A stretch of 57,284 nucleotides of DNA from assembly GCF_034113385.1 (NCBI RefSeq), contig NZ_JAXEXL010000008.1, positions 1 through 57,284 of the forward strand. The letters are read 5' to 3'. The DNA is from Atopobium sp034113385. GTDB lineage: Bacteria > Actinomycetota > Coriobacteriia > Coriobacteriales > Atopobiaceae. The position numbers and the translations under genes are program-made. Of the stretch, positions 43,374-51,107 are shown one piece after another; position 1 is the stretch's first letter; every line of letters starts with the position of its first letter. The notes under the pieces were generated by a model, which was not told the DNA's origin, searched no databases, and saw only the letters and a program-made list of their open reading frames with translations.

Positions 43374-44062
43374 TACAATGCAACTCCAAAAACCCGCGTA
43401 AAGCCTGGAATATAGGGACATAAAACTGCTGCTGCAAGCCCAATAGAAATAAAAGAGCACATTGGAAAATACGCCATAAACGTAAAGTTTTTCATAAACC
43501 ATTTCGCAGCAAAGTACACAATGGAAGAAACGGCGAGACCCATAAGGAAATAAACCACTGCAGGCCATCCCGCAATAAAACCAGATACCATGGCCAATTT
43601 AATATCTCCAGCACCAACACCGCGAGAACCGCTTTGTGCTTTTGTAATAGCCATAGCCAAAAAGAACATTGCTGCTATACCAAGCATGCAGGCAAAACCT
43701 GTAAGAAGAGAAAGAAATCCTCCCTCTAAAATTCGATAGATGCCACCAATAGCTAAAACAGCTATCACAGCCTCATTGGAAATGATGCGAAGCATGTTAT
43801 CTACCAAGGAGCTCACAACGCAGATGGTTGTAAGAAGTAGCACAGGAATAACAAGGGACATAGGAAGGAAAACGCCACAAGCAATGCAAAATAGTGCATG
43901 AGTAAGACCAGCTGCAACAAATGCAAGCTTGGAATTATCTGCAATTATTTCGCGTTCGCGTTGAGCCTGCTTAAAATCGACCAGCAGCTCCGTCAAACGT
44001 GGTAGAAAGAGCGAGAAACCGATTCCATACAGGGCAGCGCAAAGCGACACGACATTCAGCAT
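43373..44062 (-). CDS. tadV: Prepilin peptidase (A24 family, TadV/CpaA type)
   Basis: Start at the ATG at 44062 with GGGGGTGG just upstream; the frame is open to 44116. 229 residues, six to eight hydrophobic segments. The two aspartates of A24 aspartic peptidases are D88 (SLVDNMLRI) and D153 (GVGAGDIKLA). The N-terminal methyltransferase domain of PilD is absent, as in all TadV proteins. It cuts the leader off both Flp pilins and the TadE-type pseudopilins. First gene of the tad locus. Confidence 0.92.
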   Translation of the reverse strand: MLNVVSLCAALYGIGFSLFLPRLTELLVDFKQAQREREIIADNSKLAFVAAGLTHALFCIACGVFLPMSLVIPVLLLTTICVVSSLVDNMLRIISNEAVIAVLAIGGIYRILEGGFLSLLTGFACMLGIAAMFFLAMAITKAQSGSRGVGAGDIKLAMVSGFIAGWPAVVYFLMGLAVSSIVYFAAKWFMKNFTFMAYFPMCSFISIGLAAAVLCPYIPGFTRVFGVAL

Positions 44063-44492
44063 TGCCACCCCCCAAAACATACTTTGGTTCAAAATTGGAT
44101 GAATAATGTAACACATGTTTTTTTGAATTTATCTAACGAAAGCAAAATATCTTTAATTTGAAGGGTTTTATGTACACAAAATTACAAAGCTAAATATCTT
44201 TTTAGAAACCCTAAAATATCTTTAAATTAAACGTAAAAATACTCTTTTATACCTGCAGTTAAAGCTGGTATGTTAGTCCCCGTGATTATAACTAAAAACA
44301 TACGGATGTACAGGGAACTATTCAGAAAAATTCTCTATACGTGCTTAGTAAACCTAAACTGAGTCAAAGCTGAACAATATGCATAAAACTAAGAACATTT
44401 TGCATATCAAGTAGTTCTAGCATTAAGAAATGATTGCTTTGAACGTCTCTATTTGAGTACCTCGCTCTTGCTGCACACAAAGCAAGTAGCAG
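44063..44492. promoter_or_regulatory. AT-rich upstream region of the tad locus with three AAATATCTTT repeats
   Basis: No gene is visible in these 430 bases. AAATATCTTT occurs exactly three times, at 44145-44154, 44192-44201 and 44214-44223. Two of the three are in the longer form AAAATATCTTTAA. They lie 80 to 160 bases upstream of tadV and read AAAGATATTT on the tad strand. They could be binding sites for a regulator; I could not place a convincing sigma-70 promoter. Confidence 0.5.
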
Positions 44493-44765
44493 CTATCCAC
44501 TTACGTTTACCCCACTCAAAATTACTGTAATGTAGGTCGCACATACTAAACCTAAAATTGCGATTACTACAATCCAGCTTTGCTTATATAGTTTACCGAG
44601 CACTCCGATTCCGATAGGAAATAGGAAAAGGGATACGTATATATATGCGGGAAATGAAATAGCCTGTCTAATAAAAGGAAGGCAAAGAACCATCTGCAAT
44701 ATCACTATGCCGCTAAAAAAGATATTGACAGCTTTTTGATATGTTTCTGGTAAATGAACTTTCAT
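44493..44765 (-). CDS. Small hypothetical membrane protein
   Basis: 90 residues. Three hydrophobic segments, about 13-33 (NIFFSGIVILQMVLCLPFI), 38-57 and 63-84, joined by short loops with LYKQS. AAGGTG lies 10 bases before the ATG, a fair ribosome site. I do not recognise a family. It sits alone in an AT-rich region between the tad locus and ssrA, so it may be acquired DNA or a spurious frame; the clean alternation of helices and loops favours a real gene. Confidence 0.55.
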   Translation of the reverse strand: MKVHLPETYQKAVNIFFSGIVILQMVLCLPFIRQAISFPAYIYVSLFLFPIGIGVLGKLYKQSWIVVIAILGLVCATYITVILSGVNVSG

Positions 44766-44947
44766 TATGCAGCGACACCTTCAAAGGTTCCATGAAATAC
44801 TAGATAGACGCTTTCTATCTTTGTTATAGAACTTGTAATATATTCCAGCCAAATATTAATTTTTGAACGGTAGTATTTTTTGCTTTAACGGCATAGTTTC
44901 ATCTGCTAAAGCCTATTAATCCCGTAAGAATATATGAGATTCTATAA

Positions 44948-44972
44948 GTGCCAATACCAGTTGGCGCTTTTT
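44948..44972 (+). terminator. Plus-strand hairpin with T-tract and no upstream plus-strand gene
   Basis: Stem GTGCCAA/TTGGCGC (7 bp, one G-U) with a 6-base loop, then TTTTTGT on the plus strand. The only gene just upstream is on the other strand. If it is a terminator, a short unannotated plus-strand transcript ends here. Confidence 0.5.
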
Positions 44973-44984
44973 GTATCTTTTGGA

Positions 44985-45024
44985 TGCGTCGTGTCATTAT
45001 TAATTTTAATAATGACACGACGCA
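44985..45024. repeat. Perfect 18-bp inverted repeat sharing its core with 22187-22220
   Basis: Arms TGCGTCGTGTCATTATTA and TAATAATGACACGACGCA with a 4-base ATTT spacer. The inner 24 bases match the other palindrome exactly. The outer arms (TGCGTCGT here, GTCTA there) differ but are perfectly self-complementary at each place. Confidence 0.9.
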
Positions 45025-45080
45025 CTCAGAACCCATCAAACTACCTCAAACTAGCTACGTTACATCACTAAAAGCAATCC

Positions 45081-45118
45081 AAAAAAAGCGTCTACCAGCT
45101 AAAATGCTAGTAGACGCT
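45081..45118 (-). terminator. Terminator of ssrA
   Basis: Stem AGCGTCTA/TAGACGCT (45087-45118) extended by further pairs near the loop, then seven T on the minus strand (45087-45081). It begins 11 bases past the mature tmRNA end. Confidence 0.9.
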
Positions 45119-45128
45119 CTAAATTACA

Positions 45129-45492
45129 TGGTGGAGGCGCAGAGAATCGAACTCTGGTCCAAAGCACTTCCCTGGCAGGTGTCTCCAAGCTCAGTTACTG
45201 GTTACATCTCAAATGAACTACACCCAGTGACCCGCGTGTTCATTCCAGCTGGTTTGGTCTTAACCTGCAGCATACCAACTACATCTGCAGGAGCATCTTC
45301 CTAACATGACGTCGCGCTAAAAACGGAAGCAATCCTTAGTTTGACGGCTACTTTTAAATTAAGCAGCGAGGGCGTAAGAGCCCTGATAAGAGTTGTTGTC
45401 AATTCAATTTGACGGTACCCCTGTTTAACGTGGCGAGGAGACCACGGCTTGCTGCCCACCTCAGAACTACCTTGTCGAAGCCAGTCGCCCCC
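45129..45492 (-). ncRNA. ssrA: Transfer-messenger RNA (tmRNA)
   Basis: 364 bases. The 5' end GGGGGCGACTGGCTTCGAC is the conserved tmRNA start. The 3' end has the T-arm GTTCGATTC and ends CTCCACCA with encoded CCA. The 5' GGGGGCG pairs with the 3' CGCCTCC as a 7-bp acceptor stem (one G-U). It rescues ribosomes stalled on broken mRNAs, acting as tRNA-Ala and then as message for a degradation tag. SmpB, its partner, is encoded 1.1 kb upstream in its own orientation, and rnr lies beyond that. Confidence 0.96.
45359..45400 (-). other. tmRNA tag reading frame
   Basis: Within ssrA, 13 codons then TAA code DNNSYQGSYALAA. The YALAA end is the usual ClpXP/ClpAP recognition end. The codon before the frame is ATT, and GAC may itself be the resume codon; an alanine GCA/GCG resume codon as in many species is not seen. 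The exact resume codon is inferred. Confidence 0.8.
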
Positions 45493-45602
45493 AAAGAAGG
45501 GACCAATGACCACCATTTTCAAAGTACACACGTACTGACGTAAAGTCATAAGTCCGTGCACACAGTATACCCTTTATCTGGTGTTAATTCTTTACATTTT
45601 CT

Positions 45603-46289
45603 TTAACTGCAGTTTTGGCTGCCCATCATACGCGGACGCTTATTTACCAACAAAATGATAAGTGCACCCGCAAGCAATGCAGGGCTTACCCAAATGGTAT
45701 GAACGCCCAAGATTGGAATGAGTTTGCTGCCAAGAATAGCGCCTGAAACAAAGCATGCAATGACACCGTAATACAACAGCATGCCCTCAAGTGCTTGGCG
45801 TTTTTTAGTGGTAAGAAACGTTACCAGCTCATGTGTACCAGATCGTAAGTTGCCAATACACATGGTCGTAGCAAATGGACGACCATGTAACACGCGGAAC
45901 GCCTGAACTTGAATACCGCAAGCAAAGGAAGTAATGCAATTGGCTAAAAGTGATTGACCTTCTGGAACAAATCCAACCATTACCAGCACGGCTATCTCAA
46001 AAACGACAGCCTCAATGTGCCAGGTAAAGTTCTCATGCTTCCAGGTAAGAGAAACAAAATGGATAAGACCAATACCAATAACAAAAGCAACAGCAGGCAA
46101 GATGTAATGAGAAGCGCGCGCAAATTCACCCGCAGCCATATACACGCCAAACAACAGAAGGTTTCCTGTTTGTGCATTGGCAAACACATGACCGCGCACC
46201 AAATAGGAGTACGCATCCATAAGTCCGCCAGACAACGCTAAAAAGATAGCAAGTTCAATGGACTCTACTGTGTTTTGCGCACGCCTCAA
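45603..46289 (-). CDS. DUF1275 (YoaK) family membrane protein
   Basis: 228 residues, six or seven hydrophobic segments. LALSGGLMDAYSYLVRGHVFANAQTGNLL-type start (residues 17-45), ITSFACGIQVQAFRVLHG and ATTMCIGNLRSGT are the DUF1275 signatures. The function is unknown; members are integral membrane proteins of about 220-240 residues. It stands alone between ssrA and the rubredoxin gene. Confidence 0.9.
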   Translation of the reverse strand: MRRAQNTVESIELAIFLALSGGLMDAYSYLVRGHVFANAQTGNLLLFGVYMAAGEFARASHYILPAVAFVIGIGLIHFVSLTWKHENFTWHIEAVVFEIAVLVMVGFVPEGQSLLANCITSFACGIQVQAFRVLHGRPFATTMCIGNLRSGTHELVTFLTTKKRQALEGMLLYYGVIACFVSGAILGSKLIPILGVHTIWVSPALLAGALIILLVNKRPRMMGSQNCS

Positions 46290-46328
46290 AACAATCCTTA
46301 GCTACAATCAAAATCGATACGACTTAAA

Positions 46329-46469
46329 TTAGTCCTCTACCAGCTCAAACATATCGGGACCAACGCCACACTCAGGACATACATAATCCTCAGGAAGCTC
46401 AGGGGTGTTTACGGTTACCTCGTAGCCACAAACGGTGCAACGAAAGGTATAAGTCTGCTCGTCTGCCAT
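46329..46469 (-). CDS. Rubredoxin-like protein
   Basis: 46 residues, starting at the ATG at 46469 after AAGGAG; the open frame to 46553 has no ribosome site. Two CxxC pairs, CTVCGY and CPECGV, with YEVTVNTPELPEDYVCP between them, would bind one iron. At 46 residues it is a little shorter than a free rubredoxin (52-54) and more like the rubredoxin domain of rubrerythrin. It is a small cytoplasmic electron carrier, typical of anaerobes, probably in peroxide or oxygen defence; no partner oxidoreductase is adjacent. Confidence 0.9.
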   Translation of the reverse strand: MADEQTYTFRCTVCGYEVTVNTPELPEDYVCPECGVGPDMFELVED

Positions 46470-46628
46470 GATTTTCTCCTTCTTACAAGAGCCCTCTCCT
46501 CTAGGGCTTATGACTCTAGTATATCCATGCAACAGAAGACGCATGCTCATCATTTTAGAATCAGCACTATTTGTACGTATATGTTGTTTGTTAGGTAACG
46601 TTTACTTCCGCAGTTAGACGCCTATACC

Positions 46629-47102
46629 CTACTCATAGCGGTTGCGCTCTTTAAGGGCACGCGCAATCTCGCGGTCAGTATCGCGCTTAGCCATATCCGC
46701 GCGTTTATCGTACAGTTTTTTACCCACGCCCAAACCTATAAGCAGCTTTACACGGTTATTCTCGTCAAAGTACAGCTCCAATGGAATAAGAGCTGTACCT
46801 TTAGCGCGCAACTTGCCATCAAGATAGTCAATCTGGCGGCGATGCAACAGAAGCTGACGTTTGCGATTAGGGTCTACATTCCATACATTACCGTGACTGT
46901 AGGGATGTATATGCACACCATGTAACCAACACTGCCCAGCACGAATAAGGCAAAACGAATCTGTAATTTGGCACGCACGCTCACGCAAACTGCGGACTTC
47001 AGTGCCACACAAGACTAGGCCTGCTTCAAAGGTTTCCTCGATAGCATATTCATAGTGAGCTGAACGATTCTTTGCAATGGTCTTTTTTTCACGCTTAGGC
47101 AT
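46629..47102 (-). CDS. smpB: SsrA-binding protein SmpB
   Basis: Start at the ATG at 47102 (GGAG upstream); the frame is open further to 47150. 157 residues, family length. NRSAHYEYAIEETFEAGLVL, GTEVRSLRERACQITDSF, HIHPYSHGN and the basic tail KKLYDKRADMAKRDTDREI are all typical. It binds the tRNA-like part of tmRNA and brings it to the stalled A site. Its start overlaps the TPR gene stop by 8 bases, so rnr-TPR-smpB form one transcript. Confidence 0.96.
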   Translation of the reverse strand: MPKREKKTIAKNRSAHYEYAIEETFEAGLVLCGTEVRSLRERACQITDSFCLIRAGQCWLHGVHIHPYSHGNVWNVDPNRKRQLLLHRRQIDYLDGKLRAKGTALIPLELYFDENNRVKLLIGLGVGKKLYDKRADMAKRDTDREIARALKERNRYE

Positions 47103-48015
47103 GGGCTTCTCCATCCTTAAAGCCAGCAGAGTTGCCAACAGATGTGCCATCTATATCATTTGTGGAACCAGCGCTGTCCGCGGTGTCTGCATCAGATTGA
47201 TGAATGAGTTCAATAAGCGTGGCGGCTGCGGGAGCGCCGATAAGATCGCGCGCACGAACCGTAAGTGTGGTAGCTAAGTTGGTATGGCCAGTTGCAGCAG
47301 CATCGGAAGCTACCATAAGCATACTCACGGCAATCTCTGCATTAGCGCCCTCGGGTAAACCTTCTTGTTCCAGCAGGTCACGAGCCTGCTCATCCGTAAT
47401 GCTATCTGGGTCTGCATCGGTACCAGCCGCTATAGCAAGCGCATTTTCTAGAGCAGCGGAAGGCATGGCGAGCCTGCGAGCACACCTTAAGCATGCTGCT
47501 TGTGCCTTTGGACTATTGGTGCTCTCAAAAAAGCCAGCAAAATTAAGGTAAGCGCGCACCAGATGATTGGCATCACTTGCTCGTGCAAAACATGAGTAGG
47601 TCAACGCCAGGTACTCATTTATATCTCCGTTAGTCTTATATACATCTGCCAAGTTAAGGCGGTGGCTACAATCCATGGGGTTCCAACGAACCGCCTGCTT
47701 AAGTGCTTCAGTTGCACGCGCATAGTCACCTTCGTGCACACAAGCCATAGCAAGGTCAGAATACATGCGGTCCAATGGCTCGTCCATCTCACGAAGTTCA
47801 CGAGGATCATGTTCTACGCGGCGATACGCCAAGCGCTCAAACAGCGTGGGAAAACTAAAGTACTGCACATCATCAGTGGTTTTACAGTTGCGATCAACGT
47901 ACTCTTCTGCATCCTCCGCCAGACGGGACAACAAAGCATCCGCCTGCTCATACTTGCCCTCGACGAGAAGACCTTCTGCTCGCAGGAGCTCATCTATCAT
48001 GCGTGTTTGGCTCAT
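47095..48015 (-). CDS. Tetratricopeptide-repeat protein
   Basis: Start at the ATG at 48015 with AAAGGAG. 306 residues. RAEGLLVEGKYEQADALLSRL (near 10-30) and MACVHEGDYARATEALKQAVRWNPMD (near 93-118) are TPR helices, followed by HRLNLADVYKTNGDINEYL and others. The last 40 residues are acidic (Asp/Ser/Ala). No signal or membrane segment. TPRs mediate protein contacts. The place between rnr and smpB suggests, without proof, a link to RNase R or trans-translation. Confidence 0.8.
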   Translation of the reverse strand: MSQTRMIDELLRAEGLLVEGKYEQADALLSRLAEDAEEYVDRNCKTTDDVQYFSFPTLFERLAYRRVEHDPRELREMDEPLDRMYSDLAMACVHEGDYARATEALKQAVRWNPMDCSHRLNLADVYKTNGDINEYLALTYSCFARASDANHLVRAYLNFAGFFESTNSPKAQAACLRCARRLAMPSAALENALAIAAGTDADPDSITDEQARDLLEQEGLPEGANAEIAVSMLMVASDAAATGHTNLATTLTVRARDLIGAPAAATLIELIHQSDADTADSAGSTNDIDGTSVGNSAGFKDGEAHA

Positions 48016-48071
48016 AAGAGCTCCTTTCATAGTGTCCAAGGTTGCCGCACTCACTTGCCGCACCCACTATA

Positions 48072-50087
48072 TTACCCAAGCTGGTCTTTGGGTATGAGCT
48101 TCAAATCAATTTGTCCATGTGCGACAGTAACGCCATGGACCTGCACCGCAACACGACTACCAGGACGCAACACCGTTCCCGAAGCTTCTCCTGTAAGCGA
48201 CATATGCGCTTCATCAAATACAAACCACTCATCGCCCAATAGCTTCATGGGAATGAGACCATCAGCATACGTTGCATCCAGCATAACAAACGCACCAAAA
48301 CGCTCGCAGCCTGTGATTGTTGCCATGGTTTTCTCGCCAATGCGCTGCTCGTAATACTGTGCCATCTTTATTCGCTGAGAAGCCCGTGCCGCTGCATCGG
48401 CGGTACGTTCTTTTTCTGAGCAGGTACGACACAGCTGAGGCAACATATCTACCTCAAAGGTTTTTCCAACAAGTAACGCTTTAAGCGCACGATGCACCAG
48501 TACATCTGGATATCGGCGAATAGGCGAAGTAAAGTGACAGTACGCCGTAGCACCTAACGCATAGTGTCCTTGATTGTGGGGGCCATACACTGCTTTGGAC
48601 TGCGCGCGCAGCAACAGCGAGCTTACCAGATACTCCTGGGGAGTTCCCGCCACATCGTGCAGCACCTGCTGAATTGCGTACGGGTCCCCCGCACAAACCA
48701 AATCTCCCAATGCGCCTTTTGCAATGCCCAGTTCGCGCAAGATAGCCACAGCACCAAGCAGCGCATCTGCTTGCGGCGCCTCATGCACGCGATAGGCACA
48801 CGCTCGTTTTGCTTCATCCAGCGTATGTGCCACGCACTCATTTGCAAGCAACATTGCCTCTTCTACCAAAGACGTTGCATCCGTTTTTTGACGCACACTC
48901 ACACCAATTGGTTGGTTATATTCATCAAGCACTACGCGCGATTCTATGGACTCAAAATCAATAGAACCACGCTGAGCACGAATTCGCTGTCTTTGATGAG
49001 AAAGGCGATTAAGCGTGTGCAGGGTTTTCTCAATAGCGCAAGCCACATCAGGAGCGCAGGGCAACTCCGAGGCAGGCAGTGTTCCTGCCAGCAAGTCATT
49101 TGCCTGGTCATATGTCAAACGCGCACGAGAACGAATCACTGAAGGGAATGCCCTCCAAGAAACAACCTCACCCGTTTTACTCAAACGAATAAGCACAGTC
49201 ATGGCAAGCCGATCTTGCTGAGGCATGAGCGAACAAGCATCATTAGAAAGCTCGGGCGGAAGCATGGGGATAACACGATCTGCTAAATAAACCGAACAGG
49301 TGCGCTGCCGCGCCTCCAGATCTAATGAGGAATCCCAGGGCACATAGTGACTTACATCCGCAATATGAACGCCCAGTTCTACCTGGCCATTGTCCAGTTC
49401 ACAAACGGAAATGGCATCGTCATAATCACGAGCGTCGGTAGGATCAATGGTTACGCATATAAGGTCGCGTGCATCTTGACGGATCTTCTCGGTAGCTAGT
49501 GCTTGCTTAACGTCCACCGTAACAGCACGCGCCTCTTTGAGCGCAGCTTCTGGAAACGCAACGGCTAACCCATACGACGCTACCACGGACTCCATATCCA
49601 AATCCAGCTCCGTTGCTGAGCCCAGTCGCTTGGTAATGGTTACAATGCCAGGCTCACTACGCGTGGGATAGCTGATAATGCGCGCGGACACAATATCGCC
49701 CTCGGACACTGCATGCTTGCGAGCTGAATGGTCGCTCGGCAGGATGAGAAAATCGCGTTGTATGCGCTCATCCAGAGGAACCACTACGCCCAGAGGCGCC
49801 ATATCCGCATAGCTGCCCAAAAAGGTAAGGGTACCGCGCTGGATAACTGACTGAACGTATGCCTGATCATCCGCCGGTCCTTTGTGGATAACAGAGAAGC
49901 TTACCAGGTCACCATCCATGCCCTCTCGCAAGCCACGACGTGCCACGGTAAAGGTGCCTTCATCACTCACAATATGAGCAACGCCAGGACGCAAAACCTG
50001 TAACGTCCCCTGCAAGGTAGGACGCAGCTTACGCTTGGTATAGCTTGGCTGTCTGCGTCCATAACGCTTCTTTTTGCCTCGACCCAC
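48072..50087 (-). CDS. rnr: Ribonuclease R (RNB-family 3'-5' exoribonuclease)
   Basis: Start chosen at the GTG at 50087 with AAGGGAG before it; the open frame to 50123 begins inside the ftsX terminator. 671 residues. A cold-shock-like domain (about 25-100), RNB catalytic core with DPTDARDYDDAISV (the acidic metal cluster near 225), HIADVSHYV, YLADRVIPMLP, HFTSPIRRYPDVLVHR, and an S1 domain at the C-terminus (GLIPMKLLGDEWFVFD). It degrades structured RNA and, with SmpB and tmRNA, the broken mRNAs removed by trans-translation. The N-terminal basic KKKRYGRR may bind RNA. Confidence 0.94.
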   Translation of the reverse strand: MGRGKKKRYGRRQPSYTKRKLRPTLQGTLQVLRPGVAHIVSDEGTFTVARRGLREGMDGDLVSFSVIHKGPADDQAYVQSVIQRGTLTFLGSYADMAPLGVVVPLDERIQRDFLILPSDHSARKHAVSEGDIVSARIISYPTRSEPGIVTITKRLGSATELDLDMESVVASYGLAVAFPEAALKEARAVTVDVKQALATEKIRQDARDLICVTIDPTDARDYDDAISVCELDNGQVELGVHIADVSHYVPWDSSLDLEARQRTCSVYLADRVIPMLPPELSNDACSLMPQQDRLAMTVLIRLSKTGEVVSWRAFPSVIRSRARLTYDQANDLLAGTLPASELPCAPDVACAIEKTLHTLNRLSHQRQRIRAQRGSIDFESIESRVVLDEYNQPIGVSVRQKTDATSLVEEAMLLANECVAHTLDEAKRACAYRVHEAPQADALLGAVAILRELGIAKGALGDLVCAGDPYAIQQVLHDVAGTPQEYLVSSLLLRAQSKAVYGPHNQGHYALGATAYCHFTSPIRRYPDVLVHRALKALLVGKTFEVDMLPQLCRTCSEKERTADAAARASQRIKMAQYYEQRIGEKTMATITGCERFGAFVMLDATYADGLIPMKLLGDEWFVFDEAHMSLTGEASGTVLRPGSRVAVQVHGVTVAHGQIDLKLIPKDQLG

Positions 50088-50109
50088 AAGACTCCCTTCA
50101 AGCCTGTTC

Positions 50110-50139
50110 AAAAAACGCCGCACCTACAAAGGTGCAGCG
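50110..50139 (-). terminator. Terminator of ftsE-ftsX, directly before rnr
   Basis: A 10-bp stem with one mismatch (CGCTGCACCT/AGGTGCGGCG, 50116-50139), 4-base loop, then six T on the minus strand. It is 44 bases past the ftsX stop and only about 22 bases before the rnr GTG. Confidence 0.87.
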
Positions 50140-50183
50140 CTTTAGGATATTTATATGTTGGTACGCCCCGCCGTGCGTAGCAG

Positions 50184-51107
50184 CTAAACCTTGAGGTAAC
50201 GGCGCATGGCAATAAGAGAACCAAACAGACCAATTACAATGCCAATGCCTAAAAGACCACCGTACACTTGCAACAAGACGGTATGAGACACCGTAAAGTT
50301 AAGGAATGACAAGTTAGACTCAAGGCGTGGCACCACATAGGAAAGCACCACTTGTAGTGCACCAATTGCCAAAACAGCACCCAGCAAAGCCTCAAGCACG
50401 CCTTCCGTTAAGAACGGCCCGCGAATAAACCCGTTGGACGCACCTACCAGACGTTCAATTGCAATCTCACGACGACGTGCGGTAATTGCCAAGCGAATCG
50501 TGTTGTTAATAAAGACAAATGCCACAAATACCAACAGGCCTACCAGCACCAAGGTGATAATGCGAATGTAATTTGTTACCGAGAAAAGCTTCTCGACGGT
50601 GCCTTGTCCGTACACAACGGCATTCTCAGCTTTTTTATCGTCAGCAATAGCTGCAAAATCAGCATCTCCAATGAGCTTATCGGCAGTTGCCTTAACCTGC
50701 TTTGGATCATCCAACTTAATTACAAGCGATGCAGGAACGGGATTTGTACCGTCAAGTGCAGCTACTGCGGCCTCGGCATTTTTATTGGACATGGTCTCCT
50801 TGTACTCTTGGAGAGCCTGCTCCTTGCTTTTGTAATCCACGGAAGCAACGTTATCCCAACCAGAGATTTTGGTTTTAAGAGCGTCAACAGCAGTGTCTTC
50901 TGCGGTATCTGCTAAAAATGCTTGGATAGTTACCTTATCCTCTACGTTGCCCACCATGTTTGACAGCATAAACGAGCCAAGTGCAAACAAGCCAATAACA
51001 AAGAGGGACAAGAAAATTGTTACCACGGCGCCAAATACCGTAGACCAGTTACGACGAAAGTGGCTGCCGGCCTCACGCAGCGAATATCCAATGTTAGATA
51101 GACCCAT
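50184..51107 (-). CDS. ftsX: Cell-division protein FtsX
   Basis: Start at the ATG at 51107, inside the ftsE 3' end; the open frame to 51203 overlaps ftsE deeply. 307 residues. Four membrane segments (about 25-47, 180-202, 230-250, 275-298), with an extracellular loop of about 125 residues (50-175) of the kind that activates wall hydrolases. INNTIRLAITARRREIAIERLVGASNGFIRGPFL is split across the third cytoplasmic region. With FtsE it forms an ABC-type complex controlling peptidoglycan hydrolysis at division. The 14-base overlap implies coupled translation. Confidence 0.94.
   Translation of the reverse strand: MGLSNIGYSLREAGSHFRRNWSTVFGAVVTIFLSLFVIGLFALGSFMLSNMVGNVEDKVTIQAFLADTAEDTAVDALKTKISGWDNVASVDYKSKEQALQEYKETMSNKNAEAAVAALDGTNPVPASLVIKLDDPKQVKATADKLIGDADFAAIADDKKAENAVVYGQGTVEKLFSVTNYIRIITLVLVGLLVFVAFVFINNTIRLAITARRREIAIERLVGASNGFIRGPFLTEGVLEALLGAVLAIGALQVVLSYVVPRLESNLSFLNFTVSHTVLLQVYGGLLGIGIVIGLFGSLIAMRRYLKV

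Noticed and set aside
43374..43568. Longer form of the second Flp pilin (127 residues)
   Set aside because: The extra part overlaps the prepilin peptidase coding sequence and is cysteine-rich and unlike a leader; the ATG at 43373 overlaps the peptidase stop as in coupled genes.
45105..45160. Integrated element at the ssrA 3' end
   Set aside because: The 3' end of ssrA is a common integration site and the next 1 kb is AT-rich, but I found no second copy of the 3' end sequence and no integrase gene in the window.
44948..45561. Open frames of 118 (plus) and 86 (minus) residues over ssrA
   Set aside because: The region folds as tmRNA with matching acceptor stem, CCA end and tag frame, so these frames are incidental.
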